The notes: generated by a model not told the origin, from the letters alone. A DNA stretch of 64,000 nt from Pseudomonadaceae bacterium (GCA_900766265.1 CAAFUS010000003.1:124001-188000), one strand, 5' to 3'. Shown: positions 34,739 to 46,042, counted from the first letter of the stretch. A program made the numbers and translations.

Positions 34739-35176
34739 GTGGAACAAAGCCTCACGATCTGGTTACTGCCGCTCGTCGGTGTTGCCGTCGGCATCGCCAT
34801 CGGATACCTGGTGGCCCGCAACAGCTCGCCCAACCGCACTCAGCGCCAGGTCGACAACCTGCAGGAGCGCTTCGACACCTATCAGAGCGAAGTGGTGACC
34901 CACTTCAACACGACGGCCAGCCTGCTGCGCAAGCTCACCAACAGCTACCAGGATATCCAGGATCATCTTTCCGAAGGCGCCGACCGCCTGGCCCTCGACG
35001 AGCCGACCCGTCAGCGCCTGCTGGCGGCACTGCATGCCGACGAGAACGGACACACCTCCAGCCGCGAGCGGCTGACCTCGCCTACCTTCACCGAGCCCCC
35101 GAAGGACTATGCCCCGAAGGGAGAAGGCGCTCCCGGCACCCTGCATGAGAACTTCGGCCTGAAGAGCAAGCACTGA
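34739..35176 (+). CDS. zapG: ZapG (YhcB, DUF1043) cell-division/envelope protein
   Basis: 145-residue inner-membrane protein. One N-terminal membrane helix (residues 6-26, LTIWLLPLVGVAVGIAIGYL) precedes a coiled coil (RQVDNLQERFDTYQSEVVTH) and a disordered Pro-rich tail. YhcB/ZapG links cell-wall synthesis and division in enterobacteria. The start is GTG after GAGGAAGGACTC. Divergent to the hydrolase gene and convergent with nadC, with a hairpin between. Confidence 0.87.
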   Translation: MEQSLTIWLLPLVGVAVGIAIGYLVARNSSPNRTQRQVDNLQERFDTYQSEVVTHFNTTASLLRKLTNSYQDIQDHLSEGADRLALDEPTRQRLLAALHADENGHTSSRERLTSPTFTEPPKDYAPKGEGAPGTLHENFGLKSKH

Positions 35177-35190
35177 TCAGGCTCTCCCCC

Positions 35191-35220
35191 GTGGCGGCCT
35201 CCCTGCCGCCACTTGCTTTC
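35191..35220. terminator. Terminator between zapG and nadC
   Basis: GTGGCGGC and GCCGCCAC form an 8-bp stem with a 6-base loop, followed on the plus strand by TTGCTTTC. It sits between convergent genes and may serve both. Confidence 0.65.
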
Positions 35221-36068
35221 TACTGGCGCAAGCGCATCGACAGGTCCACCGCCTGCACATGCTTGGTCAGCCCGCCGATCGAAATGTAATCGACCCCGGT
35301 CTCGGCAATCGCCCTCAAGGTACTTTCGTCGACACCTCCGGAGGCCTCCAGCTTCGCCCTTCCCGCCGTCAGCCGCACCGCAGTGCGCATGTCGTCCAGG
35401 CCGAGCTCATCGAGCATGACGATATCTGCGCCGGCTTCGAGCGCCTGCTCCAGCTCATCCAGACTCTCGACCTCCACCTCGACAGGCTTGCCTGGCGCGA
35501 TACGTCGCGCCGCCGCCACCGCCGCGGCGATCCCGCCACTGGCCGCGATATGGTTCTCCTTGATCAGGAAGGCATCGTATAAACCGATCCTATGGTTATG
35601 GCAGCCGCCACAGGTGACCGCGTACTTCTGCGCGAGCCGCAGCCCGGGGAGCGTTTTGCGGGTATCGAGCAAACGCACCCCGGTGCCCTCCACCAGATCG
35701 GCGTAATGGCGTGCGCGGGTCGCTACGCCGGATAGGGTCTGCAGGAAATTCAACGCGGTGCGCTCTCCGCTCAGCAGCGCCCGGGCTGGCCCCTCCAGGT
35801 GAAACAGCGGCTGGTCCGGACGCACCCGGTCACCATCGACCACCTGCCAGTGAACCGCAACCCGCGGATCGAGCTGGCGAAAGACCGCATCGACCCAGGC
35901 GCCACCGGCGATCACCGCACTCTCCCGAGTGATCACGGTCGCGTGGGCAAGGCGCTCGGCGGGGATCAGCTGCGCGGTGATGTCGCCCGTTCCGACGTCT
36001 TCGCTGAGCGCGCGGCGGACGTTGATATCGATTTCGGTGGAGAGATCGACGAGTGTCATATTGGGCAT
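35220..36068 (-). CDS. nadC: Nicotinate-nucleotide pyrophosphorylase (carboxylating)
   Basis: 282-residue quinolinate phosphoribosyltransferase, third step of de novo NAD synthesis. Conserved parts include SEDVGTGDITAQLIPAE, the PRPP-binding LDTRKTLPGLRLAQKYAV and CGGCHNHR, then IKENHI, EVEVESLDEL and ASGGV. The start MPNMTLVDLS at 36068 has TGGAG 9 bases before it; a 22-codon in-frame extension to 36134 is not family-like. In P. aeruginosa nadC neighbours the pilA-D genes; here it is divergent to a DUF1631 gene with no pil genes between. Confidence 0.94.
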   Translation of the reverse strand: MPNMTLVDLSTEIDINVRRALSEDVGTGDITAQLIPAERLAHATVITRESAVIAGGAWVDAVFRQLDPRVAVHWQVVDGDRVRPDQPLFHLEGPARALLSGERTALNFLQTLSGVATRARHYADLVEGTGVRLLDTRKTLPGLRLAQKYAVTCGGCHNHRIGLYDAFLIKENHIAASGGIAAAVAAARRIAPGKPVEVEVESLDELEQALEAGADIVMLDELGLDDMRTAVRLTAGRAKLEASGGVDESTLRAIAETGVDYISIGGLTKHVQAVDLSMRLRQ

Positions 36069-36258
36069 GGCATACTCCATTGCAGATTTCCGGATTATAA
36101 AGACAGGCTCGCGTTCACGCAGCGCAGTTGGCAAGTAGGACGCGTTCTGCTAGACAGAAGCGTCGCCGTGATCTTTTTCAATGCCCCAAAAATCGGGAGT
36201 AACTGTGACCTGCATCATGTCCAAGCAAACTCCAGGGTTGGCTTGGCTGTGCCAGCCC

Positions 36259-36264
36259 TATAAT
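36259..36264 (+). promoter_or_regulatory. -10 element upstream of DUF1631 gene 1
   Basis: A perfect TATAAT, 89 bases before the ATG at 36353. The best -35 (TTGGCT at 36238-36243) is only 15 bases away, or GTTGGC at 16, so the pair is imperfect. Confidence 0.45.
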
Positions 36265-36352
36265 TAATCCCAGGACGGGTTCCAGTCGCGGGAATACGCA
36301 TAACCCCAGTTCACGTTGCAATCCCATGGCCGGTGATTGCGGGAGAGTTTCG

Positions 36353-38620
36353 ATGCGAACCGATGCGAAAGTGGTGCACCTCAACAAGGGGACCCCTGAG
36401 CAAAAGCCAACTTCGCCGGTAGGAAGACTGCCCGTGGCGCTTATCAACGTGCGCGACAAGGCTGCACAGCAGCTCAAGCAGGCATTGCAGACGCTGTTCG
36501 ACAATGCGGACGACACCCTGTTCGAGATGGCCGATCGCGCCACCAGCAACGTCGAGCAGAACGCCTTCTTCGAAGCCATGCGCGACCTGCGCATGAAGCG
36601 CCGCAACATCGAACGCGGTTTCCTGCAGAGCATCTTCGAATCCTTCTCCACTCTCAATCAGTACGAGATCGGCCAGCCCGCGCCCCAGGAAACCTCCTTC
36701 GACAGCCTGGCACTGGTCCAGAACGACGAATTGGAAGAAACCGTCGCCATCGACACGATGGTGACCAAGGTGGTCAACCGCGACGCCATGGCGCTCAGCC
36801 ATTTGACTACCCGACTCAACGCCCTGATCAGCAAGAAACTCGACGACAAGAGCAACCCGCTCGGCCCGCAGGCCCTTTGCGAGAACTTCCTGCGGGCCTG
36901 CCAGGGGCTTGGGGTTGACATCAAGGTCAAGCTGATCATCCTCAAACTGTTCGAGAAGTATGTGCTGAGCAACCTCGACCAGCTCTATGCCGAGGCGAAC
37001 CAGACGCTGGTCGCTGCAGGCGTGCTTCCCGAACTGCAGTCCGCCCCGCCCCGCCGCCAGGCACAGCCCCGCGCGGCCGCCGTGTACGGCCAAACCGGCG
37101 CCTCGGGTTCGGACCAGGCTGGCTTCATCGACGATGGCATGCAAGAGGTCTTCGGTGCGCTGCAGAGCCTGCTCTCGGAGGTTCGCGGAACGGCGCTGCC
37201 GGCACGCAACCATCCGAGCGACGCGGTCCCGATCTCCAGCCATGACCTGCTGCGCCTGCTTTCCCACATGCAGAGCCGCACGCCCCAGTCGATTCAGGAT
37301 TTCGACCTGCAGGACCAGCTCGAGCAACTGCTGCGCCGCGCCAGCGCCAAAAGCGGCAAGTCACGCGTCGTCGGCGAAGTCGATGAGGACGTGATCAACC
37401 TGGTGTCGATGCTGTTCGAGTTCATCCTCGACGACCGCACCCTGCCCGACTCGCTCAAGGCACTGATCGGTCGCCTGCAGATCCCCGTGCTGAAAGTCGC
37501 GGTACTGGACAAGACATTCTTCAGCCGCGGCAGCCACCCCGCCCGCCGCCTGCTCAACGAGATCGCTTCCGCCGCCATGGGCTGGGGCGACCAGGATGAA
37601 GCCCAGCGCGACAGCCTGTACCAGAAGATCGAACAGGTGGTGGTTCGCCTGCTCAACGATTTCGTTGACGACCCGGCGATCTTCTCCGAACTGCTCGCCG
37701 ACTTCCTTTCCTTCACAGGCGATGAACGTCGCCGCAGCGAGCTGCTCGAACAGCGCACCCGCGACGCCGAGGAAGGCCGAGCCCGCGCAGAGATGGCCCG
37801 CCAGGAAGTGGAGCAGGCGCTCAATGCACGCATGCTCGGCAAAACCCTTCCCGAGGTGGTGGTCCGTCTACTGCAGGAAGCCTGGAGCAAAGTGCTGCTG
37901 CTAACCTGCCTGAAACACGGCACTCTCTCGGACGAATGGGACGCTGCAGTCGCGACCATGGACGACCTGATCTGGAGCGTCAGTCCCCACGAGTCGGACG
38001 AGGAACGGGCACGCCTGCTGGAACTGGTTCCGAATCTTCTCAAGGCGCTGCGCGACGGACTTTCCAGCGCGGCGTTCGACCCCTTCTCCACCAGCGACTT
38101 CTTCAACCAGCTCGAAGCGCTACACGTCCAGGCGCTCCAGCCGCCGAAGCAACCGACGCCACCGGCCGCGCCGGAATTCCGCGGCGACAACGTCTTCGAC
38201 CTGCTGGAGCTGCCACCAGACGAGCCCGAGCTGATCGGACCTCCCACCCCGGCGATGATCGAGGTAATCGAAGAGATCGTACTTGTCGCCCCAGGGGAAA
38301 GCCGCGAACAGGAAGCAGAAATCAGCCTCCCCGATGACGACGAAGCGCTGATCAAAGTCGACAACCTGCGCGTTGGCAGCTGGGTCGAATTCCAGGAAGA
38401 CGAAGAGCACAAGCTGCGCTGCAAGCTCGCCGCGATCATCAAGCCCACCGGCAAGTACATCTTCGTAAACCGCACCGGCATGAAGGTGCTGGAAAAGACG
38501 CGCACCGGCCTGGCGATTGAATTCAGGCGCGGCGCCATCCGCCTGCTCGACGACGCCCTGCTGTTCGATCGCGCCCTGGAATCGGTTATCGGCAACCTGC
38601 GCCGCCTGAAGAACGCCTGA
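36353..38620 (+). CDS. DUF1631 family protein, paralogue 1
   Basis: 755-residue, largely helical, acidic cytoplasmic protein with no membrane segments. The N-terminal DUF1631 core has DNADDTLFEMADRA, LALVQNDELEETVAI and LKLFEKYVLSNLDQLYAEANQTLVAAGVLPEL. The centre holds VSMLFEFILDD and LLNDFVDD. The C-terminus from about 675 (LRVGSWVEF, GKYIFVNRTGMKVLEKT) reads as a beta-barrel resembling PilZ-like folds but without RxxxR or DxSxxG. Function is not known; some databases mislabel the family as thymidine phosphorylase. Start MRTDAKVVHL has GGGAGAG 6 bases upstream. A paralogue lies at 40822. Confidence 0.85.
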   Translation: MRTDAKVVHLNKGTPEQKPTSPVGRLPVALINVRDKAAQQLKQALQTLFDNADDTLFEMADRATSNVEQNAFFEAMRDLRMKRRNIERGFLQSIFESFSTLNQYEIGQPAPQETSFDSLALVQNDELEETVAIDTMVTKVVNRDAMALSHLTTRLNALISKKLDDKSNPLGPQALCENFLRACQGLGVDIKVKLIILKLFEKYVLSNLDQLYAEANQTLVAAGVLPELQSAPPRRQAQPRAAAVYGQTGASGSDQAGFIDDGMQEVFGALQSLLSEVRGTALPARNHPSDAVPISSHDLLRLLSHMQSRTPQSIQDFDLQDQLEQLLRRASAKSGKSRVVGEVDEDVINLVSMLFEFILDDRTLPDSLKALIGRLQIPVLKVAVLDKTFFSRGSHPARRLLNEIASAAMGWGDQDEAQRDSLYQKIEQVVVRLLNDFVDDPAIFSELLADFLSFTGDERRRSELLEQRTRDAEEGRARAEMARQEVEQALNARMLGKTLPEVVVRLLQEAWSKVLLLTCLKHGTLSDEWDAAVATMDDLIWSVSPHESDEERARLLELVPNLLKALRDGLSSAAFDPFSTSDFFNQLEALHVQALQPPKQPTPPAAPEFRGDNVFDLLELPPDEPELIGPPTPAMIEVIEEIVLVAPGESREQEAEISLPDDDEALIKVDNLRVGSWVEFQEDEEHKLRCKLAAIIKPTGKYIFVNRTGMKVLEKTRTGLAIEFRRGAIRLLDDALLFDRALESVIGNLRRLKNA

Positions 38621-38650
38621 GCGCACTCAGGCGCGCTCGTCTCTCCCGCC

Positions 38651-38682
38651 AAGCCAAGACCACGCTTTGTCCTTGGCTTTTG
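38651..38682 (+). terminator. Terminator after DUF1631 gene 1
   Basis: AAGCCAAG and CTTGGCTT form an 8-bp stem around a 13-base loop, running into TTTTGG. It lies 30 bases after the stop. A second small dyad GCCTGAG-CGCA-CTCAGGC overlaps the stop codon. Confidence 0.6.
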
Positions 38683-38724
38683 GCCATGCACCGCTAGAAT
38701 GGCTTCATTCCCCGAGAGGTGCGT

Positions 38725-38898
38725 ATGCCAAGCCGCCTGACTCCCGAAGACCAGCAGCGCGTCGACGATTACCTGCGAGCGCCCCAGCACCAGGTCGAGC
38801 GCAAGCCCTTCCGCCCCTGGATCCTGCTACTGGTCGTGATCGGCGTAACCCTTGGTCTTGGCCTATTGAGCCGCCTCCTCAGCCGCCTGGTGCTTTAA
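38725..38898 (+). CDS. DUF3094 small membrane protein
   Basis: 57-residue protein MPSRLTPEDQQRVDDYLRAP... with a hydrophilic N-terminal half, then KPFRPWILLLVVIGVTLGLG, a single membrane helix (about residues 32-54), and a C-terminal LLSRLLSRLVL. This is the DUF3094 family, widespread in Pseudomonas as far as I recall; function unknown. GAGAGGTGCGT precedes the ATG. At 58 codons it is easily missed by length-filtered gene finding. It lies 52 bases before ndh and probably shares its transcript. Confidence 0.8.
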   Translation: MPSRLTPEDQQRVDDYLRAPQHQVERKPFRPWILLLVVIGVTLGLGLLSRLLSRLVL

Positions 38899-38950
38899 GC
38901 CCGCCCGCAGCGGCCCCGACAGAACTTCTTTACGTTTATGAGTAACCCAC

Positions 38951-40249
38951 ATGTCACATCGCATCGTGATCATCGGCGGCGGCGCCGGGGGGCTGGAACT
39001 TGCATCCCACCTCGGCAGGACCCTCGGTAAACGGGGCAAGGCCAAGGTCACCCTGGTCGACGCGAACCTCACGCACATTTGGAAACCGTTGCTGCACGAA
39101 GTTGCCGCCGGGTCACTGAACTCGTCGACCGACGAACTCAATTACGTCGCCCAGGCGAAGTGGAATCACTTCGAGTTCCAGCTGGGCCGCATGTGCGGCC
39201 TGGACCGCGCGACCAAGTGCGTCAAGCTACAGGCAACGCTCGACGAACAGGGCAACGAGCTGATTCCGCCACGCACGATCGGTTACGACACCCTCGTCCT
39301 GGCTGTAGGCAGCACCACGAACGACTTCGGCACCCCCGGCGCAGCGCAGCACTGCATCTTCCTCGACACCCGACTTCAGGCCGAGCGCTTTCACCACCAA
39401 CTGCTCAGCCACTACATGCGCGCCCATGCCGAGGAAGGCCCACCCGCCGCCATCAGCGTGGCGATCGTCGGCGCTGGCGCCACCGGCGTGGAGCTTGCCG
39501 CAGAACTGCTCAACGCCGCGCGCGAGCTGGCGTCCTACGGCCTTGACCGCATCAAGCCCGAAGACGTCCACGTGACGCTGATCGAGGCAGGGCCGCGCGT
39601 ATTGCCTGCCCTGCCGGAACGGATTAGCCAGCCGGTACACCAGACACTGACCAAGCTCGGCGTGAAGGTGCTCACCAACGCCGCTGTCAGCGACGTCACA
39701 GCGGAAGGCCTGCACACCAAGCAGGGCGATTTCGTCCCGGCCACGCTCAAGGTCTGGGCCGCCGGCATCCGCGCACCGAGCTTCCTCAAGGACCTGGACG
39801 GACTGGAGAGCAACCGGATCAATCAGCTAGTGGTTCGGCCGACGCTCCAAACCACGGTGGACGACGACATCTATGCCCTGGGCGACTGCGCAGCCTGTCC
39901 GCAGCCTGGCACCGAAGGACGCAACGTGCCGCCCCGTGCCCAGGCTGCGCACCAGCAGGCGTCTCTGCTGGCCAAGTCGATCAGGCTGAGACTCGAAGGC
40001 AAGCCGCTACCGGAGTACCGCTATCGCGACTACGGCTCGCTGATTTCGCTTTCGAGCTTCTCGGCGGTCGGCAATCTGATGGGCAATCTCACCGGCAACA
40101 TCATGCTCGAAGGCTGGCTGGCGCGCATGTTCTACGTCTCGCTGTACCGCATGCACCAGTTCACGCTCTACGGCGTGACGCGCACGCTGCTGCTCATGTT
40201 CGCGGACCGAATCAGCAAAGGTACCGAGCCACGTCTGAAGCTCCACTGA
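38951..40249 (+). CDS. ndh: Type II NADH dehydrogenase
   Basis: 432-residue FAD enzyme that passes electrons from NADH to quinone without pumping protons. The N-terminal FAD-binding motif is GGGAGGLELA, the NADH-binding motif VAIVGAGATGVELAAEL near residue 175, and the FAD-contacting YALGDCA near 300. The C-terminal stretch (ARMFYVSLYRMHQFTLYGVTR) forms the amphipathic membrane anchor. It follows DUF3094 and ends before a GGGCCGGC hairpin. Confidence 0.93.
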   Translation: MSHRIVIIGGGAGGLELASHLGRTLGKRGKAKVTLVDANLTHIWKPLLHEVAAGSLNSSTDELNYVAQAKWNHFEFQLGRMCGLDRATKCVKLQATLDEQGNELIPPRTIGYDTLVLAVGSTTNDFGTPGAAQHCIFLDTRLQAERFHHQLLSHYMRAHAEEGPPAAISVAIVGAGATGVELAAELLNAARELASYGLDRIKPEDVHVTLIEAGPRVLPALPERISQPVHQTLTKLGVKVLTNAAVSDVTAEGLHTKQGDFVPATLKVWAAGIRAPSFLKDLDGLESNRINQLVVRPTLQTTVDDDIYALGDCAACPQPGTEGRNVPPRAQAAHQQASLLAKSIRLRLEGKPLPEYRYRDYGSLISLSSFSAVGNLMGNLTGNIMLEGWLARMFYVSLYRMHQFTLYGVTRTLLLMFADRISKGTEPRLKLH

Positions 40250-40257
40250 ACATCACT

Positions 40258-40278
40258 GGGCCGGCTGACTGCCGGCCC
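40258..40278 (+). terminator. Terminator after ndh
   Basis: GGGCCGGC and GCCGGCCC form an 8-bp stem with a 5-base loop nine bases past the ndh stop, followed by TTGC. Confidence 0.55.
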
Positions 40279-40375
40279 TTGCGGAGCGAGAGGACGAGCA
40301 CAGAGAAACCCACCGCAGCGACCTGCCGTGAGCTTGGAATCGAGAGAGGGGGAATCGAGCAACGCAGGGAGGAAA

Positions 40376-40451
40376 TGGTGGGTCGTGTAGGATTCGAACC
40401 TACGACCAATTGGTTAAAAGCCAACTGCTCTACCAACTGAGCTAACGACCC
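40376..40451 (-). tRNA. tRNA-Lys (TTT)
   Basis: 76 bases on the minus strand including an encoded CCA. 5' GGGTCGT pairs with 3' ACGACCC, the D arm reads AGCTCAGTTGGTAGAGC, the T arm GTTCGAATC, and the anticodon loop CTTTTAA gives anticodon TTT. Last gene of a three-tRNA operon. Confidence 0.96.
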
Positions 40452-40456
40452 GAAAA

Positions 40457-40533
40457 TGGTCGGGGTAGGGGGATTCGAACTCCCGACATCCTGCTCCCAA
40501 AGCAGGCGCGCTACCGGACTGCGCTATACCCCG
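40457..40533 (-). tRNA. tRNA-Pro (TGG)
   Basis: 77 bases on the minus strand with encoded CCA. 5' CGGGGTA pairs with 3' TACCCCG; the anticodon loop TTTGGGA gives TGG. Five bases separate it from tRNA-Lys. Confidence 0.96.
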
Positions 40534-40542
40534 ATTTGAAGT

Positions 40543-40618
40543 TGGCTCCGCGACCTGGACTCGAACCAGGGACCCAATGATTAACAGTCATTTGCTCTAC
40601 CGACTGAGCTATCGCGGA
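40543..40618 (-). tRNA. tRNA-Asn (GTT)
   Basis: 76 bases on the minus strand with encoded CCA. 5' TCCGCGA pairs with 3' TCGCGGA; the anticodon loop CTGTTAA gives GTT. First gene of the operon, about 50 bases after the promoter. Confidence 0.96.
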
Positions 40619-40667
40619 ACGTAGCACTTCAAGCTCTTCAGCAGGTTTCCCGCTTCAGAGGCGCGCC

Positions 40668-40695
40668 ATTTTACGGCTCCCGCCGACGCTGTCAA
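40668..40695 (-). promoter_or_regulatory. Sigma-70 promoter of the tRNA operon
   Basis: Minus strand TTGACA (40695-40690), 16-base spacer, TAAAAT (40673-40668), then a GC-rich GGCGCGCC discriminator. The perfect -35 and the GC discriminator are typical of strong, stringently controlled stable-RNA promoters. Confidence 0.85.
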
Positions 40696-40821
40696 GCCTA
40701 AAAATTCGCGGTTCGACAATACTTTGCAGCGCTGCTACCGAATTGATATATCTGTGCGCCGGACGTCATATCATTCATGACGCAGCAGGAAGCGCAGGCC
40801 GCAAGCTCCAGGAACTGCCTA

Positions 40822-43098
40822 ATGAGCACCAAGGACATCCCACCTTTCCCCGCCGCTTCGACGCTCGCCAGCCGCGGCATCCAGCCCCGCTTCGGTGAGC
40901 TGGGGCAAAGTCTGCGGCGCCTGGCCATGAACAGGCTCGCCGAGCACCTGGGCAGCGTCTTCGCGCAGGCGGACGACACGCTGTTCGAATGCGCCCAGAG
41001 CGCCGAGAACAATCAGGTCCAGGGGATGTTCTTCGACAGCATGCAGGACATCCGCAAACAGCGCCCATTGATCGAACGCGCTTACCACCAGTTCGTCGGC
41101 AACCGGTTCGATGCCTTCTTGGGCGGCATCCCCATGGATGATGACGCGGCTGCGTCGAGCACCGAAGAGCTGGCGCTGGTAGGCAACGAAGACTACGAGG
41201 AAACGCTGCAGATCAACGCGATGAGCAGGCGCGTCCATCAGCGCTGCGCAGCCTCGCTCAACGGCCTGGACCAGCGTTTGGCGTGGCTTGTCGAACGGCC
41301 AGAGCTGCGCGAGGACGCCAACCCCTTCGCACCGGTGGTCATCGCCCAGGGTTTTCGCGAAGCGATGGCCTCGTCGCCCTTCCCCCTGCGCATCAAGACC
41401 ATTCTCTATTCGTTGTTCGAACAACATGTGATGTTCGGCCTCGACAGCCTCTACGATGCGCTGAACCAGCGACTGATCGAAGACGGCATCCTGCCGGAGC
41501 TGAAGTACGCGCCACCACGTGGCGCGCAGCCGCCTCGCCCTGCAAGCCAGACAAGAATCGATCCGGCGCATGCGTCCTCGCAGCCGACCGACCTCGATAG
41601 TGCGCCGCCACAGGACCCGGCTGCGCTGTTGCGTGGATTGACCGCCCTGCTCGGCGAACAGCGTCGCCTGAATACCCCGGCCGTAGGCGACGATCAGGAC
41701 GAGGCATCCCAGCCCGGCAAACGCAGCTTCAGCGCCGACGAGCTGATCGACGCGCTCAACCGCCTGCAGGCCGAAATGGCTGAGGAGCTCTGCCAGCGGA
41801 TCGCCCAGCCGCAGGGCGTCGATACCTTTCGCGATGGCCTGCGCCAGCGACTTGATGCCTTCAGCGCCCAGCCGGGCATGCGAAGGCTCACTGAGGAGCA
41901 GCTGGACACCATCGACCTGGTCGGCATGCTCTTCGAGTTCATCCGCGACGACGAAAACCTGCCGGACAGCAGCAAGACCGTCTTGTCGCACCTGCATACC
42001 CCTTACCTGAAGGTGGCCCTGCAGGACGAGGCGCTGTTCACCGACCACCACCACCCCGCGCGGCGATTGCTCAACGCCATGGCCCAAGCCGGGGCGCTCT
42101 ATGGCGGCGACGGCGACAGCGACGACCAGGCCCTCCTGGCCAAGCAGCAATGGATCGTCGAACAGGTCGCGCGGCATTACCGTACCGATCTGCAGCTGTT
42201 CGACCGCCTGCTGGACGACTTCAACGAATTCATCGCCGCCTTGCGCAACAAGGTGGAGCTGCGCGAGCGCCGAGCCGTCGAAGCGATCAAGGGGCGCGAC
42301 CGGCTCCTGGCCGCCCGCCAGCAGGCCGTCGAGGCGACTACCCGGGCGCTCGACGGCAGGACGGTACCCTCGGCCATCAGCACCTTCCTGCAGCAGACCT
42401 GGACCGATGTACTGGTTTTCGTCAGCCTGCGTCATGGGGACCAGAGCCCTCAGTGGCGGCGCGCCTGCGAAGTCGCACAGCAGCTGGCGTGGAGCGGAAC
42501 CCCGTTGGACCGGGAGGGCCAGGAGCAACTGGAAAGCCTTCGCCTCGCCATGCTCGAAGACCTGAAGCAAGGCCTCGAATTGCTGGGTGGCCACCACGAA
42601 GGCGGTATCCGCCGCCTGCTGCAGGACCTGGTTGCCTGCCAGCACGCCGTTCAGGGCAAGCAGCCGCAGATCGCCGCCACGCTCAACCCCGCGCTACCGG
42701 ATAGCCCGCTGGGCACTTTGCTGGATGAGGACGCCACGGCGTCGGACGACACCAGCGATGCCGACCTGCCCCCACCGCTGGCCAAACGTGTGCGGGACCT
42801 GGAACGGCTCGAGTTCGGCACCTGGTTCGAGTTCCTCGGACCGGGGCAACCGCTCCTGCTCAAGCTGTCCTGGTTCAGTCCGACGACGCGCAACTACATG
42901 TTCGTCGATCACAGCGGCCAGCGCGTCGCCGTCAAACCCATCGTCGAACTGGCCAGGGAAATGGAGCGCGGCGACGCCCGCATCGTCATGCCAGAGCGCG
43001 GCGCCCCCCTGATGGATCGCGCCATGAGCGCCATTTACAGATTCCTGCAACGCCTGACAGGGCGTGGCGTGAAGCATCGTCAGGAGAAGGGTCGATGA
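40822..43098 (+). CDS. DUF1631 family protein, paralogue 2
   Basis: 758-residue cytoplasmic protein parallel in plan to the protein at 36353: QADDTLFECAQSAENNQVQG, then LALVGNEDYEETLQIN, SLFEQHVMFGLDSLYDALNQ and LIEDGILPELKYAPPRG. The centre keeps VGMLFEFIRDDENLPDSSK and the C-terminus a PilZ-like beta region (EFGTWFEFLGPGQPLLLKLS, NYMFVDHSGQRVAVKP). The start MSTKDIPPF at 40822 has AGGA 8 bases upstream, while the in-frame ATG at 40777 has none. It overlaps the following PilZ gene by 4 bases, which suggests a function tied to c-di-GMP signalling. No biochemical role is known to me. Confidence 0.85.
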   Translation: MSTKDIPPFPAASTLASRGIQPRFGELGQSLRRLAMNRLAEHLGSVFAQADDTLFECAQSAENNQVQGMFFDSMQDIRKQRPLIERAYHQFVGNRFDAFLGGIPMDDDAAASSTEELALVGNEDYEETLQINAMSRRVHQRCAASLNGLDQRLAWLVERPELREDANPFAPVVIAQGFREAMASSPFPLRIKTILYSLFEQHVMFGLDSLYDALNQRLIEDGILPELKYAPPRGAQPPRPASQTRIDPAHASSQPTDLDSAPPQDPAALLRGLTALLGEQRRLNTPAVGDDQDEASQPGKRSFSADELIDALNRLQAEMAEELCQRIAQPQGVDTFRDGLRQRLDAFSAQPGMRRLTEEQLDTIDLVGMLFEFIRDDENLPDSSKTVLSHLHTPYLKVALQDEALFTDHHHPARRLLNAMAQAGALYGGDGDSDDQALLAKQQWIVEQVARHYRTDLQLFDRLLDDFNEFIAALRNKVELRERRAVEAIKGRDRLLAARQQAVEATTRALDGRTVPSAISTFLQQTWTDVLVFVSLRHGDQSPQWRRACEVAQQLAWSGTPLDREGQEQLESLRLAMLEDLKQGLELLGGHHEGGIRRLLQDLVACQHAVQGKQPQIAATLNPALPDSPLGTLLDEDATASDDTSDADLPPPLAKRVRDLERLEFGTWFEFLGPGQPLLLKLSWFSPTTRNYMFVDHSGQRVAVKPIVELAREMERGDARIVMPERGAPLMDRAMSAIYRFLQRLTGRGVKHRQEKGR

Positions 43099-43439
43099 GC
43101 GACGAACGCCGCCAGCAGCAACGTTTACAGATCCCCGTCACGCTCGAAGCGTTCGACGCCTCGAATGGACAACGCCTGGGTCGCGTGGTGGACCTGTCCA
43201 GGGGCGGATTTATGCTGTTCAGCGAAAAGCCGCAGACCGAAGGACCCTACCGGTGCAGGATTAGCCGCCTCCCCCCATCGGTCGGCGTGGAGGAGCTGAC
43301 CCTGGGGGCCGAATGCCTGTGGAGCCGCGGCGGCGCCGACGACCGACACCACTGGTCGGGCTTTCACTTCGACGCCCTAGACGAAGCGCAGCACCTGCAT
43401 CTGCAGGCGCTGCTGGAATGCTTCAGCCATAGGCCATGA
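43095..43439 (+). CDS. PilZ-domain c-di-GMP receptor protein
   Basis: 114-residue single PilZ domain. Both c-di-GMP motifs are present: RxxxR at the N-terminus (RRQQQR, ending at Arg10) and D-x-S-x-x-G in VDLSRGGFML. The rest is the expected six-stranded barrel plus C-terminal helix (DEAQHLHLQALLECFS). It overlaps the DUF1631 paralogue by ATGA and is translated with it. It may act as a c-di-GMP-sensing partner of the DUF1631 protein; that pairing is inference. It ends 39 bases from the convergent clpB stop. Confidence 0.88.
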   Translation: MSDERRQQQRLQIPVTLEAFDASNGQRLGRVVDLSRGGFMLFSEKPQTEGPYRCRISRLPPSVGVEELTLGAECLWSRGGADDRHHWSGFHFDALDEAQHLHLQALLECFSHRP

Positions 43440-43477
43440 ACACCGCCTGAACGCACCGAGACGTCCGCGAACCGACT

Positions 43478-46042
<2,565 letters not shown>

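Noticed and set aside
37294..38790. 498-codon antisense frame over DUF1631 gene 1
   Set aside because: Ser/Arg-rich shadow of a real gene in a high-GC genome.
40376..40618. tRNA cluster as an integration site of a mobile element
   Set aside because: No integrase, no direct repeat of a tRNA 3' end, and flanking genes are core; codon use is unchanged.
40819..42645. 608-codon antisense frame over DUF1631 gene 2
   Set aside because: Same kind of shadow; no start signal and no recognisable protein.
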